Source: Gammaproteobacteria bacterium (lineage in GTDB: Bacteria > Pseudomonadota > Gammaproteobacteria > JAURND01). Taken from it: a DNA stretch of 14,168 nucleotides. The DNA lies in assembly GCA_030830425.1 (NCBI GenBank), contig JAURND010000017.1, forward strand, positions 1-14,168. Direction: 5' to 3'. Shown here piece after piece: positions 1 through 7,718 of this stretch. The position numbers were made by a program, and so were the translations under genes. Each line of letters starts with the position of its first letter. Position 1 is the stretch's first letter. A model generated the notes under the pieces. That model was not told the origin of the DNA, made no database searches, and saw nothing but the letters and a program-made list of their open reading frames with translations.

Positions 1-84
1 GAGCACCAAGACATGATGATCGGCAGCCATTTCATAGGCTAATGCTTGAGTGACGGCTTCTGCGAGGGTGATTTCAGGAGTCAT
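1..84 (-). CDS. 2-oxoacid dehydrogenase E1 component, beta subunit (N-terminal fragment, runs off the window)
   Basis: Only the first 28 codons are inside the window; the gene continues past base 1. The peptide begins MTPEITLAEAVTQALAYEM and continues to a hydrophobic VLVL stretch. This is the characteristic start of the transketolase-like E1 beta subunit of pyruvate, branched-chain or acetoin dehydrogenase complexes (pattern: ITL-EA-xxAL-xEM-xxD-xxVxxLGEDVG). The subunit pairs with E1 alpha to decarboxylate a 2-oxoacid with thiamine diphosphate and pass the acyl group to E2. The ATG at 82-84 is preferred because the family start aligns there. However, the same frame stays open for 24 more codons upstream, to a TAA at 157-159, with no ATG, GTG or TTG. 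No strong ribosome site precedes the ATG; only a weak AAAGA lies about 10 bases away. Which 2-oxoacid is used cannot be told from this fragment. Confidence 0.72.
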   Translation of the reverse strand, partial: MTPEITLAEAVTQALAYEMAADHHVLVL

Positions 85-159
85 TTCATAATCTTTTAAG
101 CGGTTGTCAGTAATTGAGTTATTGTGATGATCGATGGTTACAAGAAACCTCTTCCTTTA

Positions 160-244
160 TATACTCGTTCTCCCTGAAAGTGAGACAAAACCAGGGGTTT
201 TTTTAAGGGAGAAGTGTTCTGCTGCCCCCTTAAATTCAACAAAT
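160..244 (+). repeat. 85-bp hairpin module preceding MITE copy 1 (family 1, module copy 1)
   Basis: This stretch matches 2942-3026 over exactly 85 bases with no length change. From GTGAGACAAAACCAGGGG onward the two are nearly identical. Both begin with TATAC, which resembles the end of the adjacent MITE. The module holds an inverted repeat of the form TTTAAGGGxG, 13-base loop, CCCCCTTAAA (one mismatch in this copy), and a weaker TCTC/GAGA stem. There is no U-run after the stem on either strand, so it is not a standard terminator. It lies in the 266-bp gap between the E1 beta start and the transporter stop, which holds no convincing gene. Confidence 0.8.
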
Positions 245-321
245 TATACCGTTCTTACCCTAATCGCATTTTTTTCAGCATATTATTTTAAAAACCAGTA
301 CCTTCAAGTAAGAGCGGTATA
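245..321 (+). mobile_element. MITE-like element, copy 1 (77 bp)
   Basis: The ends are inverted repeats: TATACCGTTCTTAC on the left and the complement of TATACCGCTCTTAC on the right, differing at one position of 14. The same 77-bp sequence recurs in opposite orientation at 14092-14168 with only four differences that I count, and in truncated form at 3027-3093. The TATA at each outer end is compatible with a TA target duplication. It carries no transposase and cannot code for one. The element is directly downstream of the 85-bp module, so together they form a 162-bp unit (160-321). A 63-codon open frame over this area is a by-product of the repeat and not a gene. Confidence 0.82.
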
Positions 322-350
322 TTAAGCGCTTCAAAAGGTGGCCGGAATCG

Positions 351-1580
351 CTAATCTTTATCCATCATGTGCTCACTTTTAGCAACAAGCAATGCCGCAA
401 ACAAATCACCAGCAACGTTAGTAGTGGTCTGCGCCATATCATTAAATCGATCAACACCTGCAATGAGCGGTAAGGCGCCTAAAGGTATACCAACAGAATT
501 CATCACAGCACTCATGATGACTAAAGCGGAGCCAGGTATAGCAGCAGCACCTGAGGCTGTAAAAGCAATAACCACAACCAGATAAACATATTGGTGAATA
601 TCTAAATGAATACCAAACAAATGAGCCGCGAATATAGCCGCTACGCCTAAGTAAATAGCCAAACCATTTAAGTTCAAAGTGGTGCCCAACGGCAATAAAA
701 AATCAGCCAATTCTGATTTAATGCGTAAACTTTTAACTGCGCAACGCATGGTGATCGGTAAAGTCGCTGCGCTGCTTGAAGTGGTAAAAGCAGTCGCTAG
801 CGGCGTAATAATATGCCCCAAAAACCAAAGCGGTGAGATGCGATTGAGTAACAAGACCGTTCCATAGAAAAATATAATCACCAGAAAACAGCTTAAATAA
901 ACGGCACCTACAAATTTCACTAAGGGCACTAGTACCGTCAATCCATATTGACCAAACATGCAGGCAACGAGTGCAAATATGCCATAGGGGGCAAAGCTAA
1001 TAATAATTCTTGCAAATTTAAATACCACTTCAGACAGCGAATAAAAAATAGCTTGTACTGGTTTCGCTTTTTCACCCGTTAATTTTAATGCGATACCAAA
1101 CAAGATGGAAAAACATAAAATCTGCATCACATTGTTATTTGCAAATGCGGCTATTGAGCTGGTTGGTACAATATTAATGAGCGTGTCACGTAAAGTGAAG
1201 TGAGGCATTTGGACGACTGTCGTTGTTATCTCATGACTAGCCAGAGAAAATCCATACCCTACTTTAAATAAATTGGCGATGGATATACCGATGGTAGCAG
1301 AGACCATCATTCCTAGTAAATATAAGATAATTGCTTTGAGAAATATTCGTCCCATACGGGAAAAATCTTGTAATGAGAGAATTGCACACACGACTGCAGT
1401 AGTCACTACTGGTGCCACTAACATTTGAATAGCATGAATAAACATGATGCCGATGGGTTCTAAAAATAGTGCTTTTTTCTGAAGCAGTAATCCTGTCGCG
1501 ATACCCAAAAATAATGCACAAACGATTTGTTTCCACGAAGCCAGTGTAAACCAGCGCATCAAGATCTTTTTAGTCAACAT
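351..1580 (-). CDS. Dicarboxylate/amino acid:cation symporter (DAACS family, GltP/DctA-like)
   Basis: A 409-residue inner-membrane transporter of the glutamate transporter fold, of normal length for bacterial members. It has long hydrophobic helices throughout, the HP1 serine motif TTSSSAATLP (S268-S270), a TM7 motif NLNG (N303-G306), the HP2 loop SGAAAIPG (343-350) and the TM8 motif DRFNDMAQTTTNVAGD (377-392). N388 and D392 match the sodium ligands N401 and D405 of GltPh. Two key positions differ from the usual acidic-substrate transporter. Q384 stands where GltPh has R397, which binds the substrate side-chain carboxylate, and N305 stands where GltPh has the sodium ligand D312. The substrate may therefore be neutral or otherwise unusual, so I give no gene symbol. 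The start ATG is preceded by AGGA at 1588-1591 with good spacing. It lies 250 bp downstream of hemB in the same direction, separated by a palindromic repeat, so it is probably transcribed separately. Confidence 0.9.
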   Translation of the reverse strand: MLTKKILMRWFTLASWKQIVCALFLGIATGLLLQKKALFLEPIGIMFIHAIQMLVAPVVTTAVVCAILSLQDFSRMGRIFLKAIILYLLGMMVSATIGISIANLFKVGYGFSLASHEITTTVVQMPHFTLRDTLINIVPTSSIAAFANNNVMQILCFSILFGIALKLTGEKAKPVQAIFYSLSEVVFKFARIIISFAPYGIFALVACMFGQYGLTVLVPLVKFVGAVYLSCFLVIIFFYGTVLLLNRISPLWFLGHIITPLATAFTTSSSAATLPITMRCAVKSLRIKSELADFLLPLGTTLNLNGLAIYLGVAAIFAAHLFGIHLDIHQYVYLVVVIAFTASGAAAIPGSALVIMSAVMNSVGIPLGALPLIAGVDRFNDMAQTTTNVAGDLFAALLVAKSEHMMDKD

Positions 1581-1599
1581 TTACATTTCCTAATGATTG

Positions 1600-1628
1600 A
1601 TAACAGCTCGTCATTACTCACACAGCAA
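1600..1628 (-). promoter_or_regulatory. Possible sigma-70 promoter for the symporter gene
   Basis: On the minus strand, TTGCTG (1623-1628) and TGTTAT (1600-1605) are 17 bases apart, matching 3 of 6 and 4 of 6 consensus positions. The -35 lies in the outer arm of palindromic repeat copy A. The predicted start would leave a leader of only about 13 bases that barely includes the AGGA ribosome site. This is a weak candidate. Confidence 0.22.
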
Positions 1629-1746
1629 TTCCCGCGCAAAACGCGGAATTTGCTGCTTTGTTTTAACGCATTGCTTGGACAAGTCTGCGCTTGCGGTAAA
1701 GGGGGGATCGCCGTCTCCTCTTTACAATTTCATGCGGTCATCAGCA
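1623..1746 (+). repeat. Double-hairpin palindromic repeat, family 2, copy A
   Basis: Similar sequence occurs at 7719-7848 in the same orientation and, shortened, at 3140-3215 in the opposite one. The first hairpin (1623-1655) has arms CAGCAATTCCCGCG and CGCGGAATTTGCTG around CAAA-type loop bases. A conserved spacer TTTTAACGCATTGC follows (from 1659). The second hairpin pairs GTAAAGGGGGG with CTCCTCTTTAC around an 8-base loop, with two G-T pairs. In copy B the first stem is changed but still pairs through G-T wobble, which suggests the structure is kept. Similarity seems to fade out to about 1770. It sits between the hemB stop and the symporter start. Confidence 0.75.
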
Positions 1747-1830
1747 ATACGGGTTTTTTGTACGAATAAATCTGACAAAAAAACTTTTTTTAGTCTCTCT
1801 CAAAGAGCGACGAGCATTGCTAAGAGGAAC

Positions 1831-2814
1831 TCAAGATAACCAAGCTACGACTTCTTTGGCAAAATAAGTCAATATAAAGTCTGCGCCGGCACGTTTAATT
1901 GCAGTCAAGGATTCCAGTATTGCCGCACGTTCATCTATCCAACCATTGGATGCGGCCGCTTTAATCATGGCGAATTCTCCGCTGACTTGGTATGCCGCTA
2001 ATGGGTAATCTGGGTGCCGTTGTTTCACGCGATGAATGATATCTAAATAAGCGCCTGCAGGTTTTACCATCAACATATCTGCGCCTTCTTGTACATCTAA
2101 AGCAACTTCCCGTAGTGCTTCTGCTGCATTGGCAGGATTCATCTGATAGCCTCGCCTATCTCCGATTTGTGGTGCACTTTGAGCAGCTTCACGAAAGGGA
2201 CCATAAAACGAAGAAGCGTATTTGGCGGCGTAACTTAAAATAGGGATATGCGTATAACCTGCTTTATCTAATCCTTCACGCAATGCACCAACCATTCCGT
2301 CTATCATACCGCTAGGTGCAATGACATCGCTACCTGCTTGGGCATGTGCAATCGCTTGTTTGACGAGCAAGGGTAAAGTTTTGTCATTATCAACCGTCCA
2401 TTGTGCATCTTGTTGGACTAATACACCACAATGACCATGATCCGTATATTCACAGCAACATAAGTCTGTGATAATGAGTAAATCTGTCGTTTTCTTAATT
2501 TCAGCAATGGCTTGAGCAATAATGCTGTTAGACTGATAAGCCTCGCTACCATTGGCATCTTTGTGGGCAGGAATACCAAACAACATCACACCAGGGATGC
2601 CTAATCGCTGAATGTCTTCTGCCTCTTTGGCCAACTCAGATAGCGACCACTGAAAATGACCTGGCATTGCTAAGATTGGCTGCTTTTCTGGGATATCTGC
2701 TTTGATAAATAGCGGCAATATCAAGTCATAAACCGATAATCGAGTTTCTGTGAGGATTTCGCGTAGCCGTGGTTTTTGTCTTAATCGGCGCAAACGTGTC
2801 ACTGGATAATTCAT
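1831..2814 (-). CDS. hemB: Delta-aminolevulinic acid dehydratase (porphobilinogen synthase)
   Basis: A cytosolic enzyme that condenses two 5-aminolevulinate molecules to porphobilinogen, the second common step of tetrapyrrole synthesis. The 327-residue length is usual (E. coli about 324). The zinc-site motif CCCEYTDHGHCG is present, with C119, C121 and C129 in the places of the three zinc cysteines of zinc-dependent enzymes. The two active-site lysines are K198 in SYAAKYASSFYGPFR and K251 in MLMVKPAGAYLD, the latter forming the Schiff base. The C-terminal region QVSGEFAMIKAAA is also typical. The start ATG is the first available, since an in-frame TGA lies two codons upstream; its ribosome site is weak (ACGAG about 13 bases away). 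A perfect 14-bp palindrome lies 19 bp upstream of the ATG. The upstream neighbour is a 405-bp repeat-filled gap, so hemB is probably its own transcription unit. Confidence 0.97.
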   Translation of the reverse strand: MNYPVTRLRRLRQKPRLREILTETRLSVYDLILPLFIKADIPEKQPILAMPGHFQWSLSELAKEAEDIQRLGIPGVMLFGIPAHKDANGSEAYQSNSIIAQAIAEIKKTTDLLIITDLCCCEYTDHGHCGVLVQQDAQWTVDNDKTLPLLVKQAIAHAQAGSDVIAPSGMIDGMVGALREGLDKAGYTHIPILSYAAKYASSFYGPFREAAQSAPQIGDRRGYQMNPANAAEALREVALDVQEGADMLMVKPAGAYLDIIHRVKQRHPDYPLAAYQVSGEFAMIKAAASNGWIDERAAILESLTAIKRAGADFILTYFAKEVVAWLS

Positions 2815-2833
2815 TCGTCAGTCATTCTCGTTA

Positions 2834-2847
2834 CCCCTTATAAGGGG
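2834..2847. promoter_or_regulatory. Perfect 14-bp palindrome upstream of hemB
   Basis: CCCCTTATAAGGGG reads the same on both strands and ends 19 bp before the hemB start codon. It could be an operator, overlap a TATAA-type -10 region, or be chance. No good -35 is visible at the right distance. It is not part of either repeat family seen in this window. Confidence 0.3.
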
Positions 2848-2941
2848 CTAAAATACAAAGTTTCTTGTGAAATGCTATTTTTAGAAACGCGAAGCCTCTC
2901 GGCGAAGGCCAAGATTGATTTCACTTTAAATTCAATACGTA

Positions 2942-3026
2942 TATACCCCTCTCACTTCAATGTGAGACAAAACCAGGGGGTTTTTTAAGGGGGAAGTGTT
3001 CTACTGCCCCCTTAAATTCAACCGAT
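2942..3026 (+). repeat. 85-bp hairpin module preceding MITE copy 2 (family 1, module copy 2)
   Basis: This is the second copy of the module at 160-244, with the same 85-base length. Here the main stem is perfect: TTTAAGGGGG (2984-2993) pairs with CCCCCTTAAA (3007-3016) around a 13-base loop. A second stem, TCTCAC/GTGAGA (2950-2967), lies to its left. It belongs to the 405-bp region 2815-3219 between hemB and sixA, which holds only repeats and no gene I can support. Confidence 0.82.
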
Positions 3027-3093
3027 TATACCGCTCTTACCCCAATAGCATTTTTTCAACAGGTTGTTTTAAAAATCAGCGCCTTCAAGTAAG
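3027..3093 (+). mobile_element. MITE-like element, copy 2 (right end truncated or disrupted)
   Basis: It starts TATACCGCTCTTACC and follows copies 1 and 3 through CCTTCAAGTAAG. The last ten bases of the element (AGCGGTATA-type end) are missing at this place. A similar GAGCAGTAT occurs about 30 bases further on (3124-3132), so the end may have been split by an insertion or simply lost. The interior is more diverged than copies 1 and 3 are from each other, so this is the older-looking copy. Confidence 0.75.
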
Positions 3094-3139
3094 CATCTTT
3101 GTGTATCTGCTTTTTTTGATACGAGCAGTATCATTTGTT

Positions 3140-3215
3140 TAAATTTAAGGGAAGAAGAAAAAATAAGCGACACGTTAAAACAAAGCAGCAAATCCCGCGT
3201 TTTTGGCAAGCATTG
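3140..3215 (-). repeat. Palindromic repeat, family 2, copy C (shortened, inverted)
   Basis: On the minus strand it contains AAAACGCGGGATTTGCTGCTTTG followed by TTTTAACG, matching copy A at 1637-1668. TTCCCTTAAATTT further on matches the last part of copies A and B. The outer arm of the first hairpin and most of the middle are missing. It begins about 5 bases after the sixA stop codon, in the 3' flank of that gene, and might affect the mRNA end there; this is inference. Confidence 0.6.
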
Positions 3216-3219
3216 ATCT

Positions 3220-3660
3220 TCATTCGTAAGATATCTCCATATTGACTTTCCATTCTTGTGTTGTTTTTTCCAAGCAAACAGCACTAGCAGTGTCATAAAA
3301 GACAGCAGTTGTATATGCAGATAACTGATAGACTAAATTTGGCAGATAAGGTAAATGCCCGACTAACATCGTATCTTCTGTCCAAGTCGTGATTTTGGGC
3401 AAAATAATGTCTACAGGATCCATCGGTTTGATTTCCAAGATTTCTTCAATGGTTTTGGGATGCAAATAATCGGCCAAAATTTCGGCAGTTTGCCGAGCGC
3501 GTATAAGACCACTATGATAAATGTGAACAGGATTTGCCGATTGACGGCATAACTGTTTTGCCAGTGCATGTACTTGTTCTTCTCCTTCGGCACTCAAAAT
3601 ACGCTGATGATCTATATCCGCATAAAGTGCTTCTCCATGGCGAACCAAATAAAGTTTCAT
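3220..3660 (-). CDS. sixA: SixA-type phosphohistidine phosphatase (histidine phosphatase superfamily)
   Basis: A small cytosolic phosphatase of 146 residues (E. coli SixA is about 161). It begins MKLYLVRHGEA, with the catalytic RHG motif at residues 7-9 and H8 as the phosphorylated histidine. It continues with HSGLIRARQTAEIL (R54 and R56 bind phosphate), the second catalytic histidine in MLVGHLPYLP (H102), and TASAVCLE near the end, as in SixA. SixA removes phosphate from histidine in phosphotransfer proteins; E. coli SixA acts on ArcB and on a nitrogen-PTS protein, but the target here is unknown. I chose the ATG at 3658-3660 because the family begins at this point. An in-frame ATG ten codons upstream (3690) would overlap the purL end by 13 bases. 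The gene follows purL after 17 bases and is probably cotranscribed with it. The symbol rests on motif and size. Confidence 0.88.
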   Translation of the reverse strand: MKLYLVRHGEALYADIDHQRILSAEGEEQVHALAKQLCRQSANPVHIYHSGLIRARQTAEILADYLHPKTIEEILEIKPMDPVDIILPKITTWTEDTMLVGHLPYLPNLVYQLSAYTTAVFYDTASAVCLEKTTQEWKVNMEISYE

Positions 3661-3677
3661 GTTTTTTTCTCTATGTT

Positions 3678-6600
3678 TTAGCTTATCCATGCTCTGGCAT
3701 TTCTAAACATCCGCATCGTTGGACCATCTTCTCCCCAATCTTTAGGATGCCAGGAATTTTGTAATGTCCTAAAAACGCGTTCTGGGTGCGGCATTAAAAT
3801 TGTGACGCGTCCATCTTGAGAAGTCAAACCTGCGATACCCAGCGGACTTCCATTAGGATTGGCTGGATATTTTTCTGTCGCTTGTCCGTCATGATCGACA
3901 TAACAAGCAACCACTTGATTTTCTTTGAATGCTTGAGTTGGGTCATCTGGTGTATCAAAAACAGCCCTGCCCTCTCCATGGGCAACAGGGATGCAAATTC
4001 TGGAGCCTTCCATGTTTTTGAAAAAAATAGAATTGGTCGGTTTTATTTCTAATAAACTGACTCTGGATTCAAATTGTTCTGATTGATTTGACACAAATAC
4101 TGGCCAATGCTGACTACCAGGAATAAGTGTTTTTAGCTGCGATAACATCTGACAACCATTGCAAATTCCTAAGGTGAATGTATCTTGTCGTTCAAAAAAT
4201 GTCTGGAATTCTAGCTTGATTTTTTCATGATTGAGAATGGATTGTGCCCAACCTCGACCTGCACCCAACACATCACCATAAGAAAATCCACCACCTGCGA
4301 TTAATCCTACAAATGCTTGGAGTGAAACGCGACCACTCAGGATGTCTGTCATATGTACATCTACCGCTGTAAATCCAGCCCGATCAAATGCGGCGGCCAT
4401 TTCCACATGTCCATTAATACCCTGTTCGCGTAAAATAGCCACTTTAGGTCTAACCTGGGTTTGAATAAATGGCTGCGCGATATCTGCTTGTAGATCAAAC
4501 GTGAGATGCACATTTAAACCCGGATCTTTTGTGTCGGCAATTTTTTCAAATGCTTGCTGTGCACAAGCAGAATTATCGCGTAGCGCTTGTAACCGATAGC
4601 TGGTTTCAGACCAGCATTGTTGAAGAGATACGCGTGATTGTTCAAATACAAGGTCATCTTGGTTAAAAAATCTTAAGGTATCGTTTTGATTTAATGTGCC
4701 AATGATATGACTGTGTTTATCTAATTCATGTTGTTTTAAACAGTCCATGACTTTAGATATTTTTTGACGAGGAACTTGGATGACCGCACCTAACTCTTCA
4801 GAAAACAAAACCTCTAAAAGATGAGTGGTTGTTGAGTGTTTGAATAAAGCGCTCAACTGAATGTCTAGTCCGACATGAGATGCAAAAGCCATTTCGGATA
4901 AAGTCACGAATAGTCCGCCATCTGATCGGTCATGATAAGCCGTGATTAATTCACTTCGGTTTAATTGTTGAATGGCTTTAAAGAATTGTTTGAGTAACGC
5001 TGGGTTATTGACATCAGGCGGAATAGAATCTTGGGATTGATAAACTTGCGCTAATGCAGAACCACCCAATCCATGATTCCCTTCGCCTAAATCAATCAAG
5101 ATTAAATCGGTATCTCCAATATTACGCTGCAATTCAGGCGTTAATGTTTTTCGAATATCAGAGACTGGTGCAAAAGCAGACATGATGACAGACATCGGCG
5201 CAGTCACACTGTATTGCTTCCCTGACTCTTCCCATACGGTACGCATAGACAGCGAGTCTTTACCGACTGGAATACAGATACCTAATGCAGGGCATAGCTC
5301 TAAACCGACGGCTTGTACCGCATCATATAAGCCGGCATCTTCTCCCGGATAGCCACAAGCTGCCATCCAGTTTGCCGATAATTTGATCTGAGAAATATCA
5401 TCAATATGTGCAGCGGCAATGTTGGTAATGGCCTCACCTACTGCCATACGCGCAGAAGCTGCATGATGCAATAATGCGATGGGTGCGCGCTCGCCCATCG
5501 CCATGGCTTCACCTTGATAACCCGTAAAACTATTGGCAGTCACCCCCACATCAGAAACAGGTATCTGCCAAGGCCCCACCATTTGATCTTGCGCAATCAT
5601 GCCCGTGACTGTGCGATCTGCGATCGTAATTAAAAAACTTTTATCTGCAACACAAGGTAACTGTAATACGCGTTTAACCGCATCTTGTAGATCAATATGA
5701 TTTAAGTTAAATAACACAGCTTTTGACTCATCGCGAGCTACCTGCCGCGTTAATTTAGGTGTATTACCCAACAAAACAGACATGGGTAAATCAACGCTAT
5801 TATTGTCAAAATAAGTATCTTCTAGGATCAAATCACGGTTCAAAGTGGCTTGTCCTACTACGGCAAACGGGCAACGCTCTCTATCTGCGATTGCTTGAAT
5901 CTTAGATAAGTCTTCTTCTTTGACCGCTAAAATATAGCGTTCCTGAGCTTCATTGCACCAGATTTCCATGGGAGATAATCCAGATTCACTGCTCAATATT
6001 TCACGCAGGCATAAATGTCCGCCTCGTTCACTGTCTGCTAATATTTCAGGAATCGCATTCGATAAGCCACCTGCGCCTACATCATGAATAGATAAAATTG
6101 GATTGTCATCACCCATACCCCAACACGCATTAATGACTTCTTGGCAGCGTCGCTGCATTTCAGGATTTCCGCGTTGTACCGATGCAAAATCTAGGGTTTC
6201 TTTTTGGGTGCCAGACGCCATCGATGAGGCTGCGCCGCCGCCCATACCAATCAACATCGCGGGACCGCCTAATACAATGATTTTAGCGCCGATGGGTAAT
6301 GCTTTTTTCTCTACGTGTGAAAGACGGATATTGCCCAAACCACCTGCAATCATGATGGGTTTATGATAGCCGCGTATTTCACCGCCGGATCGCCGCATGG
6401 GTACTTCATACGTGCGAAAATATCCACAAATGCCAGGGCGTCCAAATTCGTTATTAAAAGCGGCAGCACCAATGGGTGCATCTAGCATAATCTCTAAAGC
6501 AGAGGCAATATTTTTGGGTTTTCCAACAGCGGTCTGAGCACCATAAATTTCCCAAGGCTGAACAAAATCAGGAATACGTAAATCAGAAACCGAGTAACCG

Positions 6601-7682
6601 GTTAATCCTGCCTTAGGGATAGCGCCTCTACCAACAGCACCTTCATCTCGGATTTCACCACCTGAACCTGTCGCAGCACCTGAAAAAGGTGAAATGGCTG
6701 TCGGATGATTGTGCGTTTCTACTTTGATCACAATACCCACATCTTCAGTATGATATTGATAAATACCTGAATGCACATCAGCCCAAAAACGTGTTGCCAG
6801 ATGGCCTGTTAATACAGCGCCATTATCTTGATAAGCGGATAACACACCTTGTGGATGTTGGGCATACGTATGACGAATCATCTTAAATAAAGAATGCGCT
6901 TGTCGTTGTCCATCAATCATCCAATCGGCATTAAAGATTTTATGCCTGCAATGTTCAGAATTAATTTGCGCAAACATCATCAGTTCTGCATCTGTCGGAT
7001 TACGCTTTAACTTTTTAAAAGCTGCGACCAAGTAATTTATTTCTGCAGATGTTAGCGCCAGTCCAAGTTCTGTGTTGGCTGCTAATAATGCTGTTTTTCC
7101 ATGATCTAAAATATTAATCACTGTCGCGACTTTAGGCGCAGGATGCGCGAATAAATCTGCGATTAAATAGCCATGCATTAATACCGACTCCGTCATTTTG
7201 TCATACAATAATTCAGCAATTGCATGATAAACGGGCGCTTGAATTTCTGCCGATAAGGTTAAAATATAGACAATGCCTCGCTCAATACGGTTAATTTTCT
7301 CAAAACCTGAGTGCGTGAGAATATCGGTCGCCTTAGAGGACCAGGGGGAAATAGTGCCTAAACGCGGCACGACTAAAATGAGCGTATTGCTGTCATGTGT
7401 GAGCTGAATCTGTGAGTCAGCACATAATTCAGCCACCTCTGTTGTATGCTGATATTCAGGATCTTGATGACCAAAAGAAAAAGCGTCCCAAATTTCTGCT
7501 TGTATTAGGCGCATTAACCGCGATTGTTCATCATGAAAAATCTCTTCTACACTTTCCACAAAATAAACATAACTGGTTTGAAGATGCGTGACACAAGAAA
7601 AAACGGCTTGAAGCCGTTTTAATAATTGGTGAGCACGAAATTCAGAAAGTGCTGATTTTCCAGTATAACGATATATGGGCAT
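3678..7682 (-). CDS. purL: Phosphoribosylformylglycinamidine synthase, single-chain
   Basis: It catalyses the fourth step of de novo purine synthesis: FGAR plus ATP and glutamine to FGAM. The 1334-residue protein has the one-chain gammaproteobacterial architecture (E. coli 1295). It has an N-terminal domain ([16 protein letters not shown]), the two-lobed synthetase core ([14 protein letters not shown] and [14 protein letters not shown] in the first half, GVTANSFTG in the second) and a C-terminal class I glutaminase. The glutaminase triad is C1174 (LGICNGCQ), H1299 and E1301 (MPHPERVF), a constant 39 residues ahead of the E. coli numbers. The start at 7680-7682 ([15 protein letters not shown]) aligns with the family. 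The frame stays open upstream through repeat copy B, and a GTG at 7784 would add 34 residues of repeat-derived sequence. Neither start has a convincing ribosome site. A terminator-like hairpin lies in codons 21-29. sixA follows after 17 bases. Confidence 0.96.
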   Translation of the reverse strand: MPIYRYTGKSALSEFRAHQLLKRLQAVFSCVTHLQTSYVYFVESVEEIFHDEQSRLMRLIQAEIWDAFSFGHQDPEYQHTTEVAELCADSQIQLTHDSNTLILVVPRLGTISPWSSKATDILTHSGFEKINRIERGIVYILTLSAEIQAPVYHAIAELLYDKMTESVLMHGYLIADLFAHPAPKVATVINILDHGKTALLAANTELGLALTSAEINYLVAAFKKLKRNPTDAELMMFAQINSEHCRHKIFNADWMIDGQRQAHSLFKMIRHTYAQHPQGVLSAYQDNGAVLTGHLATRFWADVHSGIYQYHTEDVGIVIKVETHNHPTAISPFSGAATGSGGEIRDEGAVGRGAIPKAGLTGYSVSDLRIPDFVQPWEIYGAQTAVGKPKNIASALEIMLDAPIGAAAFNNEFGRPGICGYFRTYEVPMRRSGGEIRGYHKPIMIAGGLGNIRLSHVEKKALPIGAKIIVLGGPAMLIGMGGGAASSMASGTQKETLDFASVQRGNPEMQRRCQEVINACWGMGDDNPILSIHDVGAGGLSNAIPEILADSERGGHLCLREILSSESGLSPMEIWCNEAQERYILAVKEEDLSKIQAIADRERCPFAVVGQATLNRDLILEDTYFDNNSVDLPMSVLLGNTPKLTRQVARDESKAVLFNLNHIDLQDAVKRVLQLPCVADKSFLITIADRTVTGMIAQDQMVGPWQIPVSDVGVTANSFTGYQGEAMAMGERAPIALLHHAASARMAVGEAITNIAAAHIDDISQIKLSANWMAACGYPGEDAGLYDAVQAVGLELCPALGICIPVGKDSLSMRTVWEESGKQYSVTAPMSVIMSAFAPVSDIRKTLTPELQRNIGDTDLILIDLGEGNHGLGGSALAQVYQSQDSIPPDVNNPALLKQFFKAIQQLNRSELITAYHDRSDGGLFVTLSEMAFASHVGLDIQLSALFKHSTTTHLLEVLFSEELGAVIQVPRQKISKVMDCLKQHELDKHSHIIGTLNQNDTLRFFNQDDLVFEQSRVSLQQCWSETSYRLQALRDNSACAQQAFEKIADTKDPGLNVHLTFDLQADIAQPFIQTQVRPKVAILREQGINGHVEMAAAFDRAGFTAVDVHMTDILSGRVSLQAFVGLIAGGGFSYGDVLGAGRGWAQSILNHEKIKLEFQTFFERQDTFTLGICNGCQMLSQLKTLIPGSQHWPVFVSNQSEQFESRVSLLEIKPTNSIFFKNMEGSRICIPVAHGEGRAVFDTPDDPTQAFKENQVVACYVDHDGQATEKYPANPNGSPLGIAGLTSQDGRVTILMPHPERVFRTLQNSWHPKDWGEDGPTMRMFRNARAWIS
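7598..7620 (-). terminator. Terminator-like hairpin inside the purL coding sequence
   Basis: On the minus strand, AAAACGGC, loop TTCAA, GCCGTTTT forms a perfect 8-bp stem followed by a run of six T. It covers about codons 21 to 29 of purL. The shape is that of an intrinsic terminator, with only four G-C pairs, so it may be weak. It could cause premature termination or attenuation, or be chance in a codon context (R-L-Q-A-V-F). On the plus strand the stem is followed by only four T. Confidence 0.35.
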
Positions 7683-7718
7683 GGTATTTTTTAGGAATTC
7701 GATTAGCGGGGAATTGCT

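Noticed and set aside
134..325. 63-codon plus-strand open frame
   Set aside because: It lies over the 85-bp module and MITE copy 1, has no family motif and opens antisense to the E1 beta frame; explained by repeat composition.
1527..1839. Two overlapping plus-strand 80-codon frames
   Set aside because: They cover the family-2 repeat and the antisense of the symporter and hemB ends, with no ribosome site or recognisable domain.
2984..3016. The strong stem of the 85-bp module as an intrinsic terminator
   Set aside because: No T-run follows the stem on either strand, and the module copies do not sit at a fixed place after stop codons.
3069..3296. 75-codon minus-strand frame overlapping the sixA end
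   Set aside because: It joins the out-of-frame sixA 3' end with repeat copy C; its resemblance to the frame at copy A follows from the shared repeat DNA.
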